Part shown: piece by piece, positions 8,599-17,882 of the stretch
Layout of the letters: every line of letters begins with the position of its first letter
How positions within the stretch are numbered: the first letter of the stretch is position 1
NCBI GenBank assembly: GCA_051846895.1
Contig: JBPYCQ010000007.1
Span: 62,001-126,000 of the forward strand
DNA: 64,000 nucleotides
Direction: 5' to 3'
From: CALKAL01 sp051846895
GTDB lineage: Bacteria; Bacillota; Bacilli; Bacillales; Alkalibacillaceae
Position numbers and translations under genes: made by a program
The notes under the pieces: generated by a model
Databases searched by the model: none
The model's input: only the letters and a program-made list of their open reading frames with translations
What the model was told of the DNA's origin: nothing

Positions 8599-9630
8599 AT
8601 GCAAAAGAGAATAAGAGATTATGGAATAGCTGTTGGAAATTTAAAGACAGGACCATTAAATAAAATTACAGATGTTAACGGTGTTACAGTTGGACACTCG
8701 ACAATAGATTGTGGAGATATAAAGACTGGCGTGACTGCGATCTTGCCTCACCAAGGGAATATATTTAAAGAAAAAGTGATCAGTTCGAGCCATGTCATTA
8801 ATGGTTTTGGGAAAACGATTGGTACAGTGCAAATTGAAGAACTTGGAACCATTGAAACACCGATACTATTAACGAATACGCTAAGCGTCGGCATTGTGGC
8901 GGATAGTCTCGTTAAATATATGCTTGAACAAAATGAGGAAATTGGGAACACAACAGGGACTGTCAATCCTGTCGTTGGTGAATGTAATGACATGTATTTA
9001 AATGATATTAGAAAGATGGTTATTGACGAACATCATGTACGAGATGCGCTGGAAAATACAGTGACTGATTTTGAAGAAGGGGCATGTGGTGCTGGAACAG
9101 GGATGAAATGTTTTGATTTAAAAGGTGGCATCGGCTCAGCATCAAGGTTGGTTGAGGTTGAGCACGGTACATATACAGTCGGTGTACTAGTACTATCTAA
9201 TTTTGGGAAAATAGATCAATTGCGTCTGAATGGGAAAACAATTGGTAATGATTTAAAGGAAAAAATAATGTGTGACACTCAAAATGAAAAAGGCTCTATT
9301 ATGATCGTCTTAGCGACCGATTTACCGGTAAGTGAAAGACAGTTAAAACGAATAAGTAAACGAGTAAGTGTTGGACTAAGTAGAACGGGTTCTTTTTTTG
9401 GAAATGGTAGTGGAGACCTTGTCGTTAGTTTTTCGACGGCTAATAAAATACCTCATGAAGGAAAAGGTCAATTACATACAATAAATACAATTGATGATAA
9501 CGACATTGATCTAGCATTTGAAGCTGTGGCTGATGCGACTGAAGAAGCTATCTATAATTCCATGGTGACAGCGAAAACAACAATTGGTAGACAAAGTCGT
9601 CGATTGTATTCATTATCGGAATTTTTATAA
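8599..9630 (+). CDS. P1/S58-family peptidase (DmpA/BapA-like aminopeptidase)
   Basis: A 343-residue Ntn-type hydrolase of the DmpA family. Its N-terminus (GPLNKITDVNGVTVGHSTI) matches the family opening ITDV.GV.VGH. The self-cleavage and nucleophile site is visible as GNGSGDLVVSFST: the chain is expected to be cut between Gly and Ser, and the freed Ser acts as the nucleophile. Other conserved glycine-rich segments are VVGECNDMYLND and GACGAGTGMKCFDLKGGIG. Family knowledge: these enzymes release N-terminal L- or D-amino acids or beta-peptides. A 45-residue small gene and an amidase follow closely in the same direction, so they may be co-transcribed. Confidence 0.9.
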   Translation: MQKRIRDYGIAVGNLKTGPLNKITDVNGVTVGHSTIDCGDIKTGVTAILPHQGNIFKEKVISSSHVINGFGKTIGTVQIEELGTIETPILLTNTLSVGIVADSLVKYMLEQNEEIGNTTGTVNPVVGECNDMYLNDIRKMVIDEHHVRDALENTVTDFEEGACGAGTGMKCFDLKGGIGSASRLVEVEHGTYTVGVLVLSNFGKIDQLRLNGKTIGNDLKEKIMCDTQNEKGSIMIVLATDLPVSERQLKRISKRVSVGLSRTGSFFGNGSGDLVVSFSTANKIPHEGKGQLHTINTIDDNDIDLAFEAVADATEEAIYNSMVTAKTTIGRQSRRLYSLSEFL

Positions 9631-9642
9631 AGGGAGAGGGGT

Positions 9643-9780
9643 ATGAGTAATAACAACAAGAAAGAAAAAGAAATTAAAGGATCACGTTCGAATGGTTGGT
9701 TTGAGTTTTTTGGTATGATTTTAGATGTGATCATTTATATGCCACGCTTATTAATCAATTTTATTAAATCATTCTTTTAA
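9643..9780 (+). CDS. Small 45-residue membrane-associated protein
   Basis: ATG at 9643 follows an AGGGAGAGGGG ribosome binding site and encodes 45 residues ending at 9780. The N-terminal half is hydrophilic and basic (MSNNNKKEKEIKGSRSNG). The C-terminal half is hydrophobic and aromatic (FFGMILDVIIYMPRLLINF), like an amphipathic or transmembrane helix. It lies 12 bases after the peptidase gene. Its stop overlaps an ATG of the next frame. Function unknown; the good ribosome binding site and tight spacing argue that it is real. Confidence 0.65.
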   Translation: MSNNNKKEKEIKGSRSNGWFEFFGMILDVIIYMPRLLINFIKSFF

Positions 9781-9797
9781 TGGAAAGGGTTGTTGAA

Positions 9798-11210
9798 ATG
9801 AACATAACAGAGTTAAAGCAATTAGATGGACTAGGTCAAAAGGAGCTTCTTGATAAAAAAGAAATAACACCTTTAGAGTTGACGGAACATTATATTGAAC
9901 AAATTCAAAAGTTCAATCCAACGCTTAACGCTGTCGTACATACAATGTTTGACGAAGCGATTAATCAAGTGAAAAACAATCAATATGGAGATGGGCCGTT
10001 AGCGGGAATGCCATTTTTAATTAAAGATTTAAATGCGATTAAAGGTCATCCGAATACAAATGGATCGAAACTTCTTAAAGATGTTGTAGCTCCAGAATCT
10101 GATCTTTTAGTCCAACGATATGAAAAAGCTGGACTTGTCTTTTTAGGTAAGACGAATACACCAGAATTCGGCTTTTTACCGACGACAGAGCCTGAACTTT
10201 TTGGCCCGACTAAAAACCCATGGGATTTAGAACGTTCACCAGGTGGTTCAAGTGGGGGTGCAGCAGCGGCTGTTGCGGCGGGGCTGATACCTTTTGCACA
10301 TGCGAGTGATGGTGGTGGCTCCATTCGGATTCCAGCTACAGCTTGTGGATTATTTGGATTGAAGCCTTCACGCGGAATGATGCCTTATGCACCTTACGTT
10401 GATCATTTATCAATTAATCATGCAGTTACGCGTTCGGTTAGAGATAGTGCGGCACTTTTAGATGTATTAAAAGGTGGAGCACCTACGGATAACTACCCGA
10501 CAGCTGATCGTGGGGTCAGCTTTTTACAGGCAATTAAAGAGGAACCACGAAAATTAAAAATCGCCTATACGGCAGACTTTAATGGAAAAGTAAATATAGA
10601 TGAGGAAACAAGAAAAGCTTTTGAACATGCAGTAGATGTTGTCAAAGCTCTAGGACATGAAGTAGTTGAAGCCTCACCAGAGTTCAACTATGAATTGATG
10701 GCAGAAAGCTTTATTAAAGTATGGATGGCAACGGGTGCTGTCGTCATTAAGCATATGGGTATGATGGTAGGTCAGGAGCCAAGTACTAGTAACTTAGAGA
10801 AATTATCACTAAGTGTTTTGGAGGAAGGAAAAAAATTAACGGCTGAAGAATATGAAGAGGCACGTGTTTTCATGCAAATGGAAGGTCAAAAATTGTTAGC
10901 GTTCCATAGCGACTACGATCTATTATTAACGCCTGTTCTAAGTAAAGAACCAATAAAAACAGGAAGTCTCGTAACAGAAAAGGCCTACTCATTTTTAAAT
11001 ACATTTACTAACTATGTTTCATTTACGCCTATTGCGAATGCGACAGGACAACCGGCGATGTCTGTTCCTTTATATTGGACGGAAAACAATGTGCCAATCG
11101 GAGCACATTTTACGGGTAGAATTGGAGATGACGCACTTCTCTTCCAATTAGCAGCTCAACTCGAAAAAGAACATCCTTGGATGAGCCAGTATCAAAAAAT
11201 TCAACTATAA
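9798..11210 (+). CDS. Amidase-signature family hydrolase
   Basis: A 470-residue amidase-signature enzyme. The Ser-cisSer-Lys triad is visible: Lys in PFLIKDLNAIKG, cis-Ser in SPGGSSGGAAAAVAAG and nucleophile Ser in DGGGSIRIPA. The family hydrolyses C-N amide bonds of varied substrates; GatA is excluded because no gatB or gatC is nearby. The length matches the family. The ATG at 9798 is eight bases after AAAGGG. The ATG at 9780, which overlaps the previous stop, would place the start ahead of that site. A shared terminator with the convergent yqxD-like gene follows. Confidence 0.9.
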   Translation: MNITELKQLDGLGQKELLDKKEITPLELTEHYIEQIQKFNPTLNAVVHTMFDEAINQVKNNQYGDGPLAGMPFLIKDLNAIKGHPNTNGSKLLKDVVAPESDLLVQRYEKAGLVFLGKTNTPEFGFLPTTEPELFGPTKNPWDLERSPGGSSGGAAAAVAAGLIPFAHASDGGGSIRIPATACGLFGLKPSRGMMPYAPYVDHLSINHAVTRSVRDSAALLDVLKGGAPTDNYPTADRGVSFLQAIKEEPRKLKIAYTADFNGKVNIDEETRKAFEHAVDVVKALGHEVVEASPEFNYELMAESFIKVWMATGAVVIKHMGMMVGQEPSTSNLEKLSLSVLEEGKKLTAEEYEEARVFMQMEGQKLLAFHSDYDLLLTPVLSKEPIKTGSLVTEKAYSFLNTFTNYVSFTPIANATGQPAMSVPLYWTENNVPIGAHFTGRIGDDALLFQLAAQLEKEHPWMSQYQKIQL

Positions 11211-11218
11211 ATAAATAC

Positions 11219-11254
11219 GGAGCAACTGTCTTTATGGCAGTTGCTCTATTTGTT
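11219..11254 (+). terminator. Bidirectional terminator between amidase and YqxD-like genes
   Basis: Perfect stem GAGCAACTG/CAGTTGCTC (11220-11228 and 11238-11246) with T-rich tails on both sides. It includes the stop codon of the reverse-strand gene. Confidence 0.8.
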
Positions 11255-11690
11255 TTTCAATGATGTAAACAAATTTTCCCCTAAATTGACGTCGGTCCTC
11301 ATCTGTTAAAGCTTTCGGTCCTTTTGTTTTCCCACCACTTTTTCTAACCATAGAGCTAATATATCGATTGTTAAGTAATGTATCGATATTGCGATTGGAA
11401 TAAATAAAACCTTTGTGATGTAAGACAATACAATCTTTTGCCAGAAGTAGAGACGCTAGTCCATAGTCTTGAGTTATTACGACATCGCCCTTTTTTGCTA
11501 ACTGCATGATTTTATAATCAGCAGCTTCACTGTCAGAATCAACATAAATCGTTTCAACATGAGGTGCTTCTAAATTGGTTGAGAAATGTGCAAAACTTTT
11601 TACTAATAAAACAGTTAAATCATACTTTTTAGCTTCCTCTATAATGATTTCTTTAACAGGACAAGCGTCAGCATCGACTAATATTTTCAT
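11232..11690 (-). CDS. yqxD: UPF0178/DUF188 family protein (YaiI/YqxD)
   Basis: A 152-residue protein with the family signature MKILVDADACPVK at the N-terminus, VDSDSEAADYKI and KKGDVVITQDYGLASLLL in the middle and GPKALTDEDRRQF near the end. The conserved Asp residues suggest a PIN-like nuclease fold; the biological role is unknown. Start: ATG at 11690 after TAGGTGA. The upstream in-frame GTG at 11699 lies within the ribosome binding site. Confidence 0.88.
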   Translation of the reverse strand: MKILVDADACPVKEIIIEEAKKYDLTVLLVKSFAHFSTNLEAPHVETIYVDSDSEAADYKIMQLAKKGDVVITQDYGLASLLLAKDCIVLHHKGFIYSNRNIDTLLNNRYISSMVRKSGGKTKGPKALTDEDRRQFRGKFVYIIEKQIEQLP

Positions 11691-11788
11691 TATAATCACC
11701 TACAAACATTGTATCATGTTGACTTGACTATTAGGTTAGGTTACTATTTTTTTAACATACATAAAATTGGAAGAAGGTTGTGATCAGT

Positions 11789-12244
11789 TTGACGGGGAAT
11801 TCTAAATATATCGTTTTTCGTATGCGTGATGAACAGTTTGCGGTCAATATTGATCAGGTAGATGCTATTGAACGTGTAAGTGATTTTACAAAAGTTCCGC
11901 AAGCTCCTGATTTTATGAAAGGGATTGTTGAGTTACGTGGGGATATCATCTCTGTAGTTGATTTAAGGCAATTATTAGATATTGGGGAAACAGATCTCAA
12001 TCATGATCCGAGAATTATTATCGTCAATGTCCAAGATTTGAAAATCGGTTTGCTCGTTGACGAAGCAAAAGAGGTTATTGATTTAGACGACAGTATTATC
12101 GAGGAACCACCAAAAATGATCGGCGGAGTTAAAAAAGAATACATACACGGTGTAGCTAGATTAGAAGATCGATTATTAATTGTTATGAATTTAATGAATG
12201 TCCTACAAATGAGTGATGTTGAACAAATTAAGGCAGTGAAATAA
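11789..12244 (+). CDS. CheW-domain chemotaxis coupling protein
   Basis: About 151 residues forming a single CheW domain (KYIVFRMRDEQFAVNIDQVDAIER, then FMKGIVELRGDIISVVDLRQLL and MIGGVKKEYIHGVARLEDRLLIVMNL). Family knowledge: CheW couples chemoreceptors to the kinase CheA. No CheV-type receiver domain is attached, and no other chemotaxis gene lies nearby. The start is uncertain: TTG at 11789 is 11 bases after GAAGG, whereas GTG at 11780 is too close to it. The gene ends in a strong terminator. Confidence 0.85.
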   Translation: MTGNSKYIVFRMRDEQFAVNIDQVDAIERVSDFTKVPQAPDFMKGIVELRGDIISVVDLRQLLDIGETDLNHDPRIIIVNVQDLKIGLLVDEAKEVIDLDDSIIEEPPKMIGGVKKEYIHGVARLEDRLLIVMNLMNVLQMSDVEQIKAVK

Positions 12245-12313
12245 CTATTAAAAGAAGTGGTACATGATTTTAAGTAGTTTATTCACGATGGACAAAGCCT
12301 AAAATAACAGGTT

Positions 12314-12357
12314 ATATAGCATACCAAATCTATTAGTGTTTGGTATGCTATTTTTTC
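12314..12357 (+). terminator. Terminator downstream of the CheW gene
   Basis: Long stem ATAGCATACCAAA with its complement (about 12316-12328 and 12338-12351), followed by six T residues. Confidence 0.88.
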
Positions 12358-12502
12358 GTTATTACATCAACGCATTGTTATGAATCGTCCTTGTTTTAGC
12401 TCTTTAAATAAAAAGTGATTATGTAAGACTTTGTGAAAACGAGTACTTAAACCAAGCAAGATTGTTGAATAACGGATTTGATATTTACAAGGAGTTGTTT
12501 AG

Positions 12503-12964
12503 ATGAACTTTGAAGAAATTAATACAGAGAAACATCGAGATACAGTAGTTAAATTTCGGAAAGACTCATTTTACGTAAGTTTTGGAAATACTACGGGGTT
12601 TGGTGAAGAAGAATATTTGCGCTGGTTAAATGAAAAAATCAGAAATCATCCTAAAGGTTTTGTACTAGTCGAAGAAGATGGTAACTATATAGGGCAACTG
12701 GAATTAACTATTCGTGAATATGAAGGCAATGACATCGGCTATGTAAATTTGTACTATTTAGTACCCGAAATGCGTGGACAGGGTAAAGGGCAAGAATTAC
12801 ACAACTATGCAAAGCAGTTCTTTAAAGAAAATAAGGTTAGTGAATATCATCTAAGAGTTTCCTCATCAAATACTACTGCGATTAAGTTTTATTGTAAAAT
12901 CGGAATGGAGAAAGTTGGTCCAGAGGTAGATGGACGAGTAATTAGAATGAAAGGCTATTTATAA
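12503..12964 (+). CDS. GNAT-family N-acetyltransferase
   Basis: A 153-residue single GNAT domain. The acetyl-CoA-binding motif is NLYYLVPEMRGQGKGQELH, followed by the C-terminal signature LRVSSSNTTAIKFYCKIGM. Substrate unknown. Start: ATG at 12503 with AAGGAG eight bases upstream. Monocistronic, with terminators on both sides. Confidence 0.88.
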   Translation: MNFEEINTEKHRDTVVKFRKDSFYVSFGNTTGFGEEEYLRWLNEKIRNHPKGFVLVEEDGNYIGQLELTIREYEGNDIGYVNLYYLVPEMRGQGKGQELHNYAKQFFKENKVSEYHLRVSSSNTTAIKFYCKIGMEKVGPEVDGRVIRMKGYL

Positions 12965-13022
12965 AATTTCTTATTGCGTTAGCGTACGCTCTAGGCTAGC
13001 AGTTAGATATTAGATATTGCAA

Positions 13023-13062
13023 AACGCGCTTGGTTGGAATTTTTTCTAACCAAGCGTTTTTG
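13023..13062 (+). terminator. Terminator of the GNAT gene
   Basis: Stem CGCTTGGTTRGA (13027-13038) with TCTAACCAAGCG (13045-13056), followed by five T residues. Confidence 0.85.
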
Positions 13063-13147
13063 TGTTTTATTTTAAGTACTTTCAGATTACTCTGCGGTAA
13101 GTGAACGACTAAGCAACCCTTTTATATTAAAAATTATCAAAACGTAT

Positions 13148-13212
13148 TTGACAACCATTCATAATTAAAGTAATGTTGAATATAATATAGTGCATTACAC
13201 CACTAATGTACT
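13148..13212 (+). promoter_or_regulatory. Promoter and palindromic operator of the GntR/ABC operon
   Basis: A TTGACA hexamer at 13148 and an AT-rich -10 region (TATAAT at 13181, or TAATGT at 13171 with a 17-bp spacer) are followed at 13189-13212 by the dyad AGTGCATTA, six bases (CACCAC), then TAATGTACT. The arms match at eight of nine positions. A dyad overlapping the transcription start of an operon led by a GntR regulator is the expected place for its own operator. Assignment to this regulator is inference. Confidence 0.6.
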
Positions 13213-13245
13213 ACTTCAGTTGTTAAATCAAAGGTGGGGAATAAG

Positions 13246-13626
13246 ATGATTCTCGATCATAATAGTTCTAAGCCCATTTACGTACAAATTTCGGAATGGC
13301 TTGAAACGGAAATTATTAACGGAAATATCGAAGAGAATGAAAAGATGTATTCTCAATATCAACTAGCAGATAAGTTCAATGTCAATCCTGCAACGGCAGC
13401 CAAAGGGTTAACGTTGTTAGTTGATAGCGACATTCTTTATAAAAAGAGAGGTCTTGGAATGTTTGTCAAAGAGAAGGCAAAAGAGAAGATTATCGAAAAA
13501 AGGAAGAGCGAAAATTTACGTTCAATTGTAAATGACCTCGTGCGAGAAGCGGAATATTTACAAGTGTCAAATGATGAGATTTTAAAACTTATTGAACAAG
13601 TTCGTGAAGAAGGGCGTGATTCATAA
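13246..13626 (+). CDS. GntR-family transcriptional regulator, YtrA subfamily
   Basis: A 126-residue protein: an N-terminal winged-helix GntR domain (PIYVQISEWLETEIINGNI...YQLADKFNVNPATAAKGLTLL...GLGMFV) with only a short C-terminal helical tail (about 40 residues). This is the YtrA layout, where the tail serves for dimerisation. Family knowledge: YtrA-type regulators repress the ABC transporter operons in which they are the first gene. Start: ATG at 13246 after AAGGTGGGG; the GTG at 13234 overlaps that site. The stop (TAA) overlaps the ATG of the next gene, implying translational coupling. Confidence 0.88.
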   Translation: MILDHNSSKPIYVQISEWLETEIINGNIEENEKMYSQYQLADKFNVNPATAAKGLTLLVDSDILYKKRGLGMFVKEKAKEKIIEKRKSENLRSIVNDLVREAEYLQVSNDEILKLIEQVREEGRDS

Positions 13627-14516
13627 TGACAGTAACATGTCATCAGTTATCGAAACAATATCAGAATATATATGCAGTTAAACAACTATCAGTCACTTTT
13701 AAAGAAAATAGTATTACTGGATTAATTGGGAGAAATGGTGCAGGAAAAACAACGTTACTACAAATGATTGCCGGTTTTACATATCCAACTAGTGGTGAGG
13801 TAAACGTTTTTGGCGAAAATCCTATGAATAATTTAAACGTTTCCGCCAATACGATATTTGTTGATGATCGCATGGTTTTTCCTCCAGAATTAACACTTGG
13901 TGACGTTCTACATGAAGCAAAATCGTTTTATGAAAAATGGGATGAGGAACTAGCTGAAAAATTAGTTAACTATTTTTCGATTAACTTGTATCAATTTCAT
14001 AATGAACTTTCAAAAGGAAAGAGAAGTACGTTCAACATGATCGTTGGCCTCGCTTCGAAGTGTGCCTTAACTATTTTCGATGAACCGACAACAGGAATGG
14101 ATTATTCCGTTCGTCAAGACTTTTATCGAGCATTATTAAAAGATTATTTAAATCATCCACGAACAATTATTATTTCTAGTCATCTATTGAATGAGATTGA
14201 ACAGATTTTAGAGGAGATTGTCTTAATTAAGGATGGTCAGCTCGTCATGAGTGATTCTGTGGAAAACATGAAGGAGTTTGCTGTTGGACTAACAGGAAAA
14301 CGGGATCTACTTGAAACGTGGACGGCTGGAAGAAATATTATAGCAAGACAGGATGAGGGAAGTTTGAGTTATTACGTTGTTCAAAACAACTTTTCAAGTG
14401 ATGAAAAGAGAGAGATGGAGCGGTTAGGAATCAAGCTATCTAAAGTTGACACACCAGATTTAACCACTTACTTAACGAGTCCGAATGAAGGAGGAATCGA
14501 CGATGTCTTTAACTAG
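13626..14516 (+). CDS. ABC transporter ATP-binding protein (YtrB-type)
   Basis: A 296-residue ATPase. Walker A is GRNGAGKTT, the signature is degenerate (LSKGKRS rather than LSGGQ), Walker B is LTIFDEPTTGMD and the H-loop is IIISSHLLNE. A C-terminal extension of about 80 residues follows the ATPase core. The LSKG signature is usual for the YtrB/bacitracin-exporter-like subgroup. It begins at 13626 in a TAATG overlap with the regulator and probably energises the two following membrane proteins. Confidence 0.9.
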   Translation: MTVTCHQLSKQYQNIYAVKQLSVTFKENSITGLIGRNGAGKTTLLQMIAGFTYPTSGEVNVFGENPMNNLNVSANTIFVDDRMVFPPELTLGDVLHEAKSFYEKWDEELAEKLVNYFSINLYQFHNELSKGKRSTFNMIVGLASKCALTIFDEPTTGMDYSVRQDFYRALLKDYLNHPRTIIISSHLLNEIEQILEEIVLIKDGQLVMSDSVENMKEFAVGLTGKRDLLETWTAGRNIIARQDEGSLSYYVVQNNFSSDEKREMERLGIKLSKVDTPDLTTYLTSPNEGGIDDVFN

Positions 14517-15240
14517 AGTCAGTTTATTTGAGAATGTAAAAAGACAATTTGTTTTTAAAATAAAAGCTTTTCAAAGTGTCTTCACAACGATGATCATCAT
14601 TCAATTAATCGCAATGGTATTCTCGTTATCGGGTGTCGGTTCTTCCGGGAGTGGTTATAATCATATTTTTATAGATATTCTGTATTACAGTTCAGATATG
14701 GTCGTCATCTTTACGTTAATTTGGGGGTTTATTATTGCCGCAACTATTACAAAACCTGAAAATAGATTAATGGATTTTACTTTTGTAACGAATCATCTTT
14801 CAAGTCATTTATCTAACATAGCTTTTATCGTATTCATGTGTTTAATTGGTGGAGCAACTTCCATATTAGCAGGTTTCTTATTAAAGCTCGTTTCAATTGT
14901 TATTTACGGAGCAGATCAAGTGATAGTAATAGCTCATTACACAATAACTGAAGTATTGCTCGGGATTACAGTTGTGACAATATATCTTTTACTATTAAGT
15001 GGATTAGGATATTTGGTTGGAATGCTCATACAGTGGAACCCAATCTTTAAATTTATCATTCCTGCCATCTTTGTTGCTTTATTATTTTTAAGCTCATTTC
15101 AACCTTTTTTAGGTAAAATAGTTAGCTTTTATGTACAAGAGAGAGATTTAGATTTCATATTTTTTAAGGTACTAATTACTGTTATAGTTTGTTTTACTGT
15201 ATCAACCATACTATCCAAACGAATGGAGGTTAGACAATGA
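14503..15240 (+). CDS. ABC transporter membrane subunit
   Basis: A 245-residue integral membrane protein with about six hydrophobic helices (roughly residues 25-45, 60-85, 105-130, 145-170, 180-200 and 220-240) and no recognisable enzyme motif. It overlaps the end of the ATPase gene; the start at 14503 has AAGGAGG (14487-14493) inside that gene. Genes in this position in GntR-led operons are permeases of the exporter. Substrate unknown; antimicrobial-peptide resistance is a family-level guess. Confidence 0.78.
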   Translation: MSLTRVSLFENVKRQFVFKIKAFQSVFTTMIIIQLIAMVFSLSGVGSSGSGYNHIFIDILYYSSDMVVIFTLIWGFIIAATITKPENRLMDFTFVTNHLSSHLSNIAFIVFMCLIGGATSILAGFLLKLVSIVIYGADQVIVIAHYTITEVLLGITVVTIYLLLLSGLGYLVGMLIQWNPIFKFIIPAIFVALLFLSSFQPFLGKIVSFYVQERDLDFIFFKVLITVIVCFTVSTILSKRMEVRQ

Positions 15241-15953
15241 CTGCTGCTTTATCCTTTTTACCAATAATGATGATGGGTTTAATTGTTCTTGTGCTTTTTA
15301 CGTTTTTAGGTGGAAAACGTATTTTTGATAACCGAAAGAAAACATCATTCAAAAAGAAAACAAAAACAAAAATTATTATGATATATTTTGCCCTATTGGT
15401 GTTTTGTGCTATCACATATCCTATTATCACGAAAAGTCTAACGACACTTGATATGGATCAGTATGGGATGGATTTTAGTGGGGTTGAGTATAAGGAAGAT
15501 TATAGTGAATCTATTGGAAGTGAAGCTGATTTAGAAGATTTAACTTTATTAAAAGAGGAAAAACTTTCATTCAAAAATAATAATATTAATGTTTTATCAA
15601 ATATGGAACTGGAATTTAGACCATTGTTTATTCAAAAGAGCGATCAATTAGATGATGAAATTATCGTCAAAGTTTATGGAAAAGAATCAGCCGACTTAAA
15701 TATAAATAAGCGTGTGCCTGCTCCGACAATTACTGTAGCTGGGAGTAATGTGAATATTACAGAACTTGAAATGGAATTACGATTTGTTGCTTTTACAAAA
15801 GAGTTTCCAATCACCTATTTTACAGAAGAAGAACGACTAATAAGAGGGTCCAAAATACTAAATCAAATTAAAGAGAGGGTTGTTTTAATAAAAATACCAG
15901 AAGATGTTGGGATTTTTAATGAGGAACAGTTGAATATCATATATATCGATTAG
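15237..15953 (+). CDS. Membrane-anchored protein of the GntR/ABC operon
   Basis: A 238-residue protein starting in an ATGA overlap with the permease gene. Two hydrophobic helices (about residues 5-25 and 45-65) are separated by a very basic loop (NRKKTSFKKKTKTK). They are followed by a soluble acidic domain of about 160 residues, probably outside the membrane. I do not recognise the family. Its coupling to the ABC genes suggests an accessory subunit. Confidence 0.7.
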   Translation: MTAALSFLPIMMMGLIVLVLFTFLGGKRIFDNRKKTSFKKKTKTKIIMIYFALLVFCAITYPIITKSLTTLDMDQYGMDFSGVEYKEDYSESIGSEADLEDLTLLKEEKLSFKNNNINVLSNMELEFRPLFIQKSDQLDDEIIVKVYGKESADLNINKRVPAPTITVAGSNVNITELEMELRFVAFTKEFPITYFTEEERLIRGSKILNQIKERVVLIKIPEDVGIFNEEQLNIIYID

Positions 15954-16017
15954 TCGCTAGATATATTTATGGTCACCAACAATATAGTTGGCAATATCTA
16001 TTACAATGGAAGATTAA

Positions 16018-16056
16018 AAAATGAGTACCGTATTTAGAAAGTACTCATTTTTTTTA
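16018..16056 (+). terminator. Terminator of the GntR/ABC operon
   Basis: Stem AATGAGTAC/GTACTCATT (from 16019 and 16041) with a run of eight T residues. Confidence 0.85.
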
Positions 16057-16214
16057 TAAATATTTTGTGTAGTTAACAATATTGTAATTTCGTTTTAATT
16101 TTAATTATAATAAAATGTGCTAAAATAGAACTAAATGTAACTATAAGTATGACGAATTGATAGGTCTTTATTACTAGATTTTGCCATTACTTTTCGTATT
16201 GAGGAGAAATGCAA

Positions 16215-17882
16215 ATGAACCTTACTAATAATTTAACATTCCAAGAAGTGATGATGAACGGAATACAAGATATGGTTTTTATCATTGATGTTGGTGATGG
16301 AAATGAGTTTATTTATCGTTTTCTTAATCAGGCAGCAATGAACAGAACAGACCTATCTAATGAAGTGATTGGAAAATCTTTAAAGGAAGTTTATCCAAAT
16401 GAACTTGGGGACTTTTTAAGTGATCAATATAATAAAGCAATTATGAAGAAAGATGTGTTGATATATGAAGATTCATATATTGATCCATCAGGAAAGAGAA
16501 AATATTCAAAAACAACGCTAACTCCTTTTTTCAATGATGAAAATCGTTGTATAAGCATTGTTGGTGTCGTTAAAGATGTTACCGAAAAGAAGGAAGCTGA
16601 GATTGAAGCTAAAGAAGCAACGCGGAAGCTACATGAAAGTATGCAACGATACCAATCACTATATCATTATAATTTAGATGCTGTTACTACCATCGGTTTG
16701 GACGGGAAGATAATAAACGGAAATGCTCTTACTGAACAAATTACAGGTTGTAAGCTTTCTAATATTATTGGTGAATCATTTCTTTCATTAATCGTTCCAG
16801 AGTTTAAGGAGATTACTGAGAGTCATTTTGAGAAAGCTATCATTGGTGAGTCACAGCAATTTCAAGCGATGATTTTCAATAAAAAGAGAGAAAAGTTTGA
16901 TATTATTGTAAAATTTTCTCCTATTATCATTGACGAAAAAATTTCAGGTGTTTTTGGTGTATTTAAAGATATTACGGAACAAGAAGAGACCATAAGGAAA
17001 TTAAGGGAAAGTGAAGAGAGATTCCGAATTATTACTGAAAATGCTCATGAATTAATTACTCTTTTAAACGATCAAGGGAAAATAATTTATGCATCCCCTT
17101 CATATAAAGATATTTTAGGTGCTAATCCGGATGAATATATCGGTCAGCTTTTTCTTTATAATGTACATCCAGATGATCGGATGACGTTAGACCAGGCAAT
17201 TATAACATCTATTAAAGAAGGGAAACCTTGTAGTGCCCAGTTTAGACAATTCCATCAAGAAAAAGGCTGGATTTGGTGCGACTTAACTGGAAGACCAGTT
17301 TTTGATGCTAATGGTCAGTTTGTCAATATGGTCGTACTCACTAGGGACATAACATTACAGAAAAACTATGAAAATAGTTTGAAGCATTTTGCTAATCATG
17401 ATACGTTAACAGGATTGCCGAATAGACGTTATTTTAATTTTAGATTAAGAAAAGCACTTAGCGAGCTACTTGATAACCAAGATGGACTAGCTGTAATGAT
17501 GATAGATATCGATGACTTTAAAACAATCAATGATAATTATGGCCACGATATTGGAGATGATGTTGTCGTTGATTTTGCTAGTCGAGTTAGTGGTGCCATA
17601 CGTGAGTCAGACATGGTAGCTAGACTGGGTGGAGATGAATTTGTTGCCTTACTACACGGAATTACTAAGCATGAAGAGGCCTTAGAGGTTGCAAGAAAGA
17701 TACATGAAGCGGTTGAAAGAGAATGGAAGATAAAAAATGTGGAGTTATCAATTACAACTAGCATCGGTATTGCCATTGCTCCACCAGAAGGAACAACACG
17801 ATCGGTTATAATGAAGCAAGCTGATATGGCTTTATATGAAGCAAAAAGGTCAGGGAAGAATTGTATAAAAATAGTTGATTAA
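16215..17882 (+). CDS. Diguanylate cyclase with three PAS domains
   Basis: A 555-residue cytosolic protein. Three consecutive PAS domains (about residues 10-130, 140-260 and 265-385; conserved endings VGVVKDVTEKK, FGVFKDITEQE and VVLTRDITLQK) precede a C-terminal GGDEF domain (385-555). The catalytic loop is ARLGGDEF, the metal site is MIDIDDFKTIND, and an RxxD inhibitory site (RESD) lies five residues before GGDEF. The enzyme should therefore make c-di-GMP and be inhibited by it. No membrane helix is seen, so sensing is probably cytosolic. The ATG at 16215 is eight bases after GAGGAG; the ATG at 16209 is too close. Confidence 0.92.
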   Translation: MNLTNNLTFQEVMMNGIQDMVFIIDVGDGNEFIYRFLNQAAMNRTDLSNEVIGKSLKEVYPNELGDFLSDQYNKAIMKKDVLIYEDSYIDPSGKRKYSKTTLTPFFNDENRCISIVGVVKDVTEKKEAEIEAKEATRKLHESMQRYQSLYHYNLDAVTTIGLDGKIINGNALTEQITGCKLSNIIGESFLSLIVPEFKEITESHFEKAIIGESQQFQAMIFNKKREKFDIIVKFSPIIIDEKISGVFGVFKDITEQEETIRKLRESEERFRIITENAHELITLLNDQGKIIYASPSYKDILGANPDEYIGQLFLYNVHPDDRMTLDQAIITSIKEGKPCSAQFRQFHQEKGWIWCDLTGRPVFDANGQFVNMVVLTRDITLQKNYENSLKHFANHDTLTGLPNRRYFNFRLRKALSELLDNQDGLAVMMIDIDDFKTINDNYGHDIGDDVVVDFASRVSGAIRESDMVARLGGDEFVALLHGITKHEEALEVARKIHEAVEREWKIKNVELSITTSIGIAIAPPEGTTRSVIMKQADMALYEAKRSGKNCIKIVD

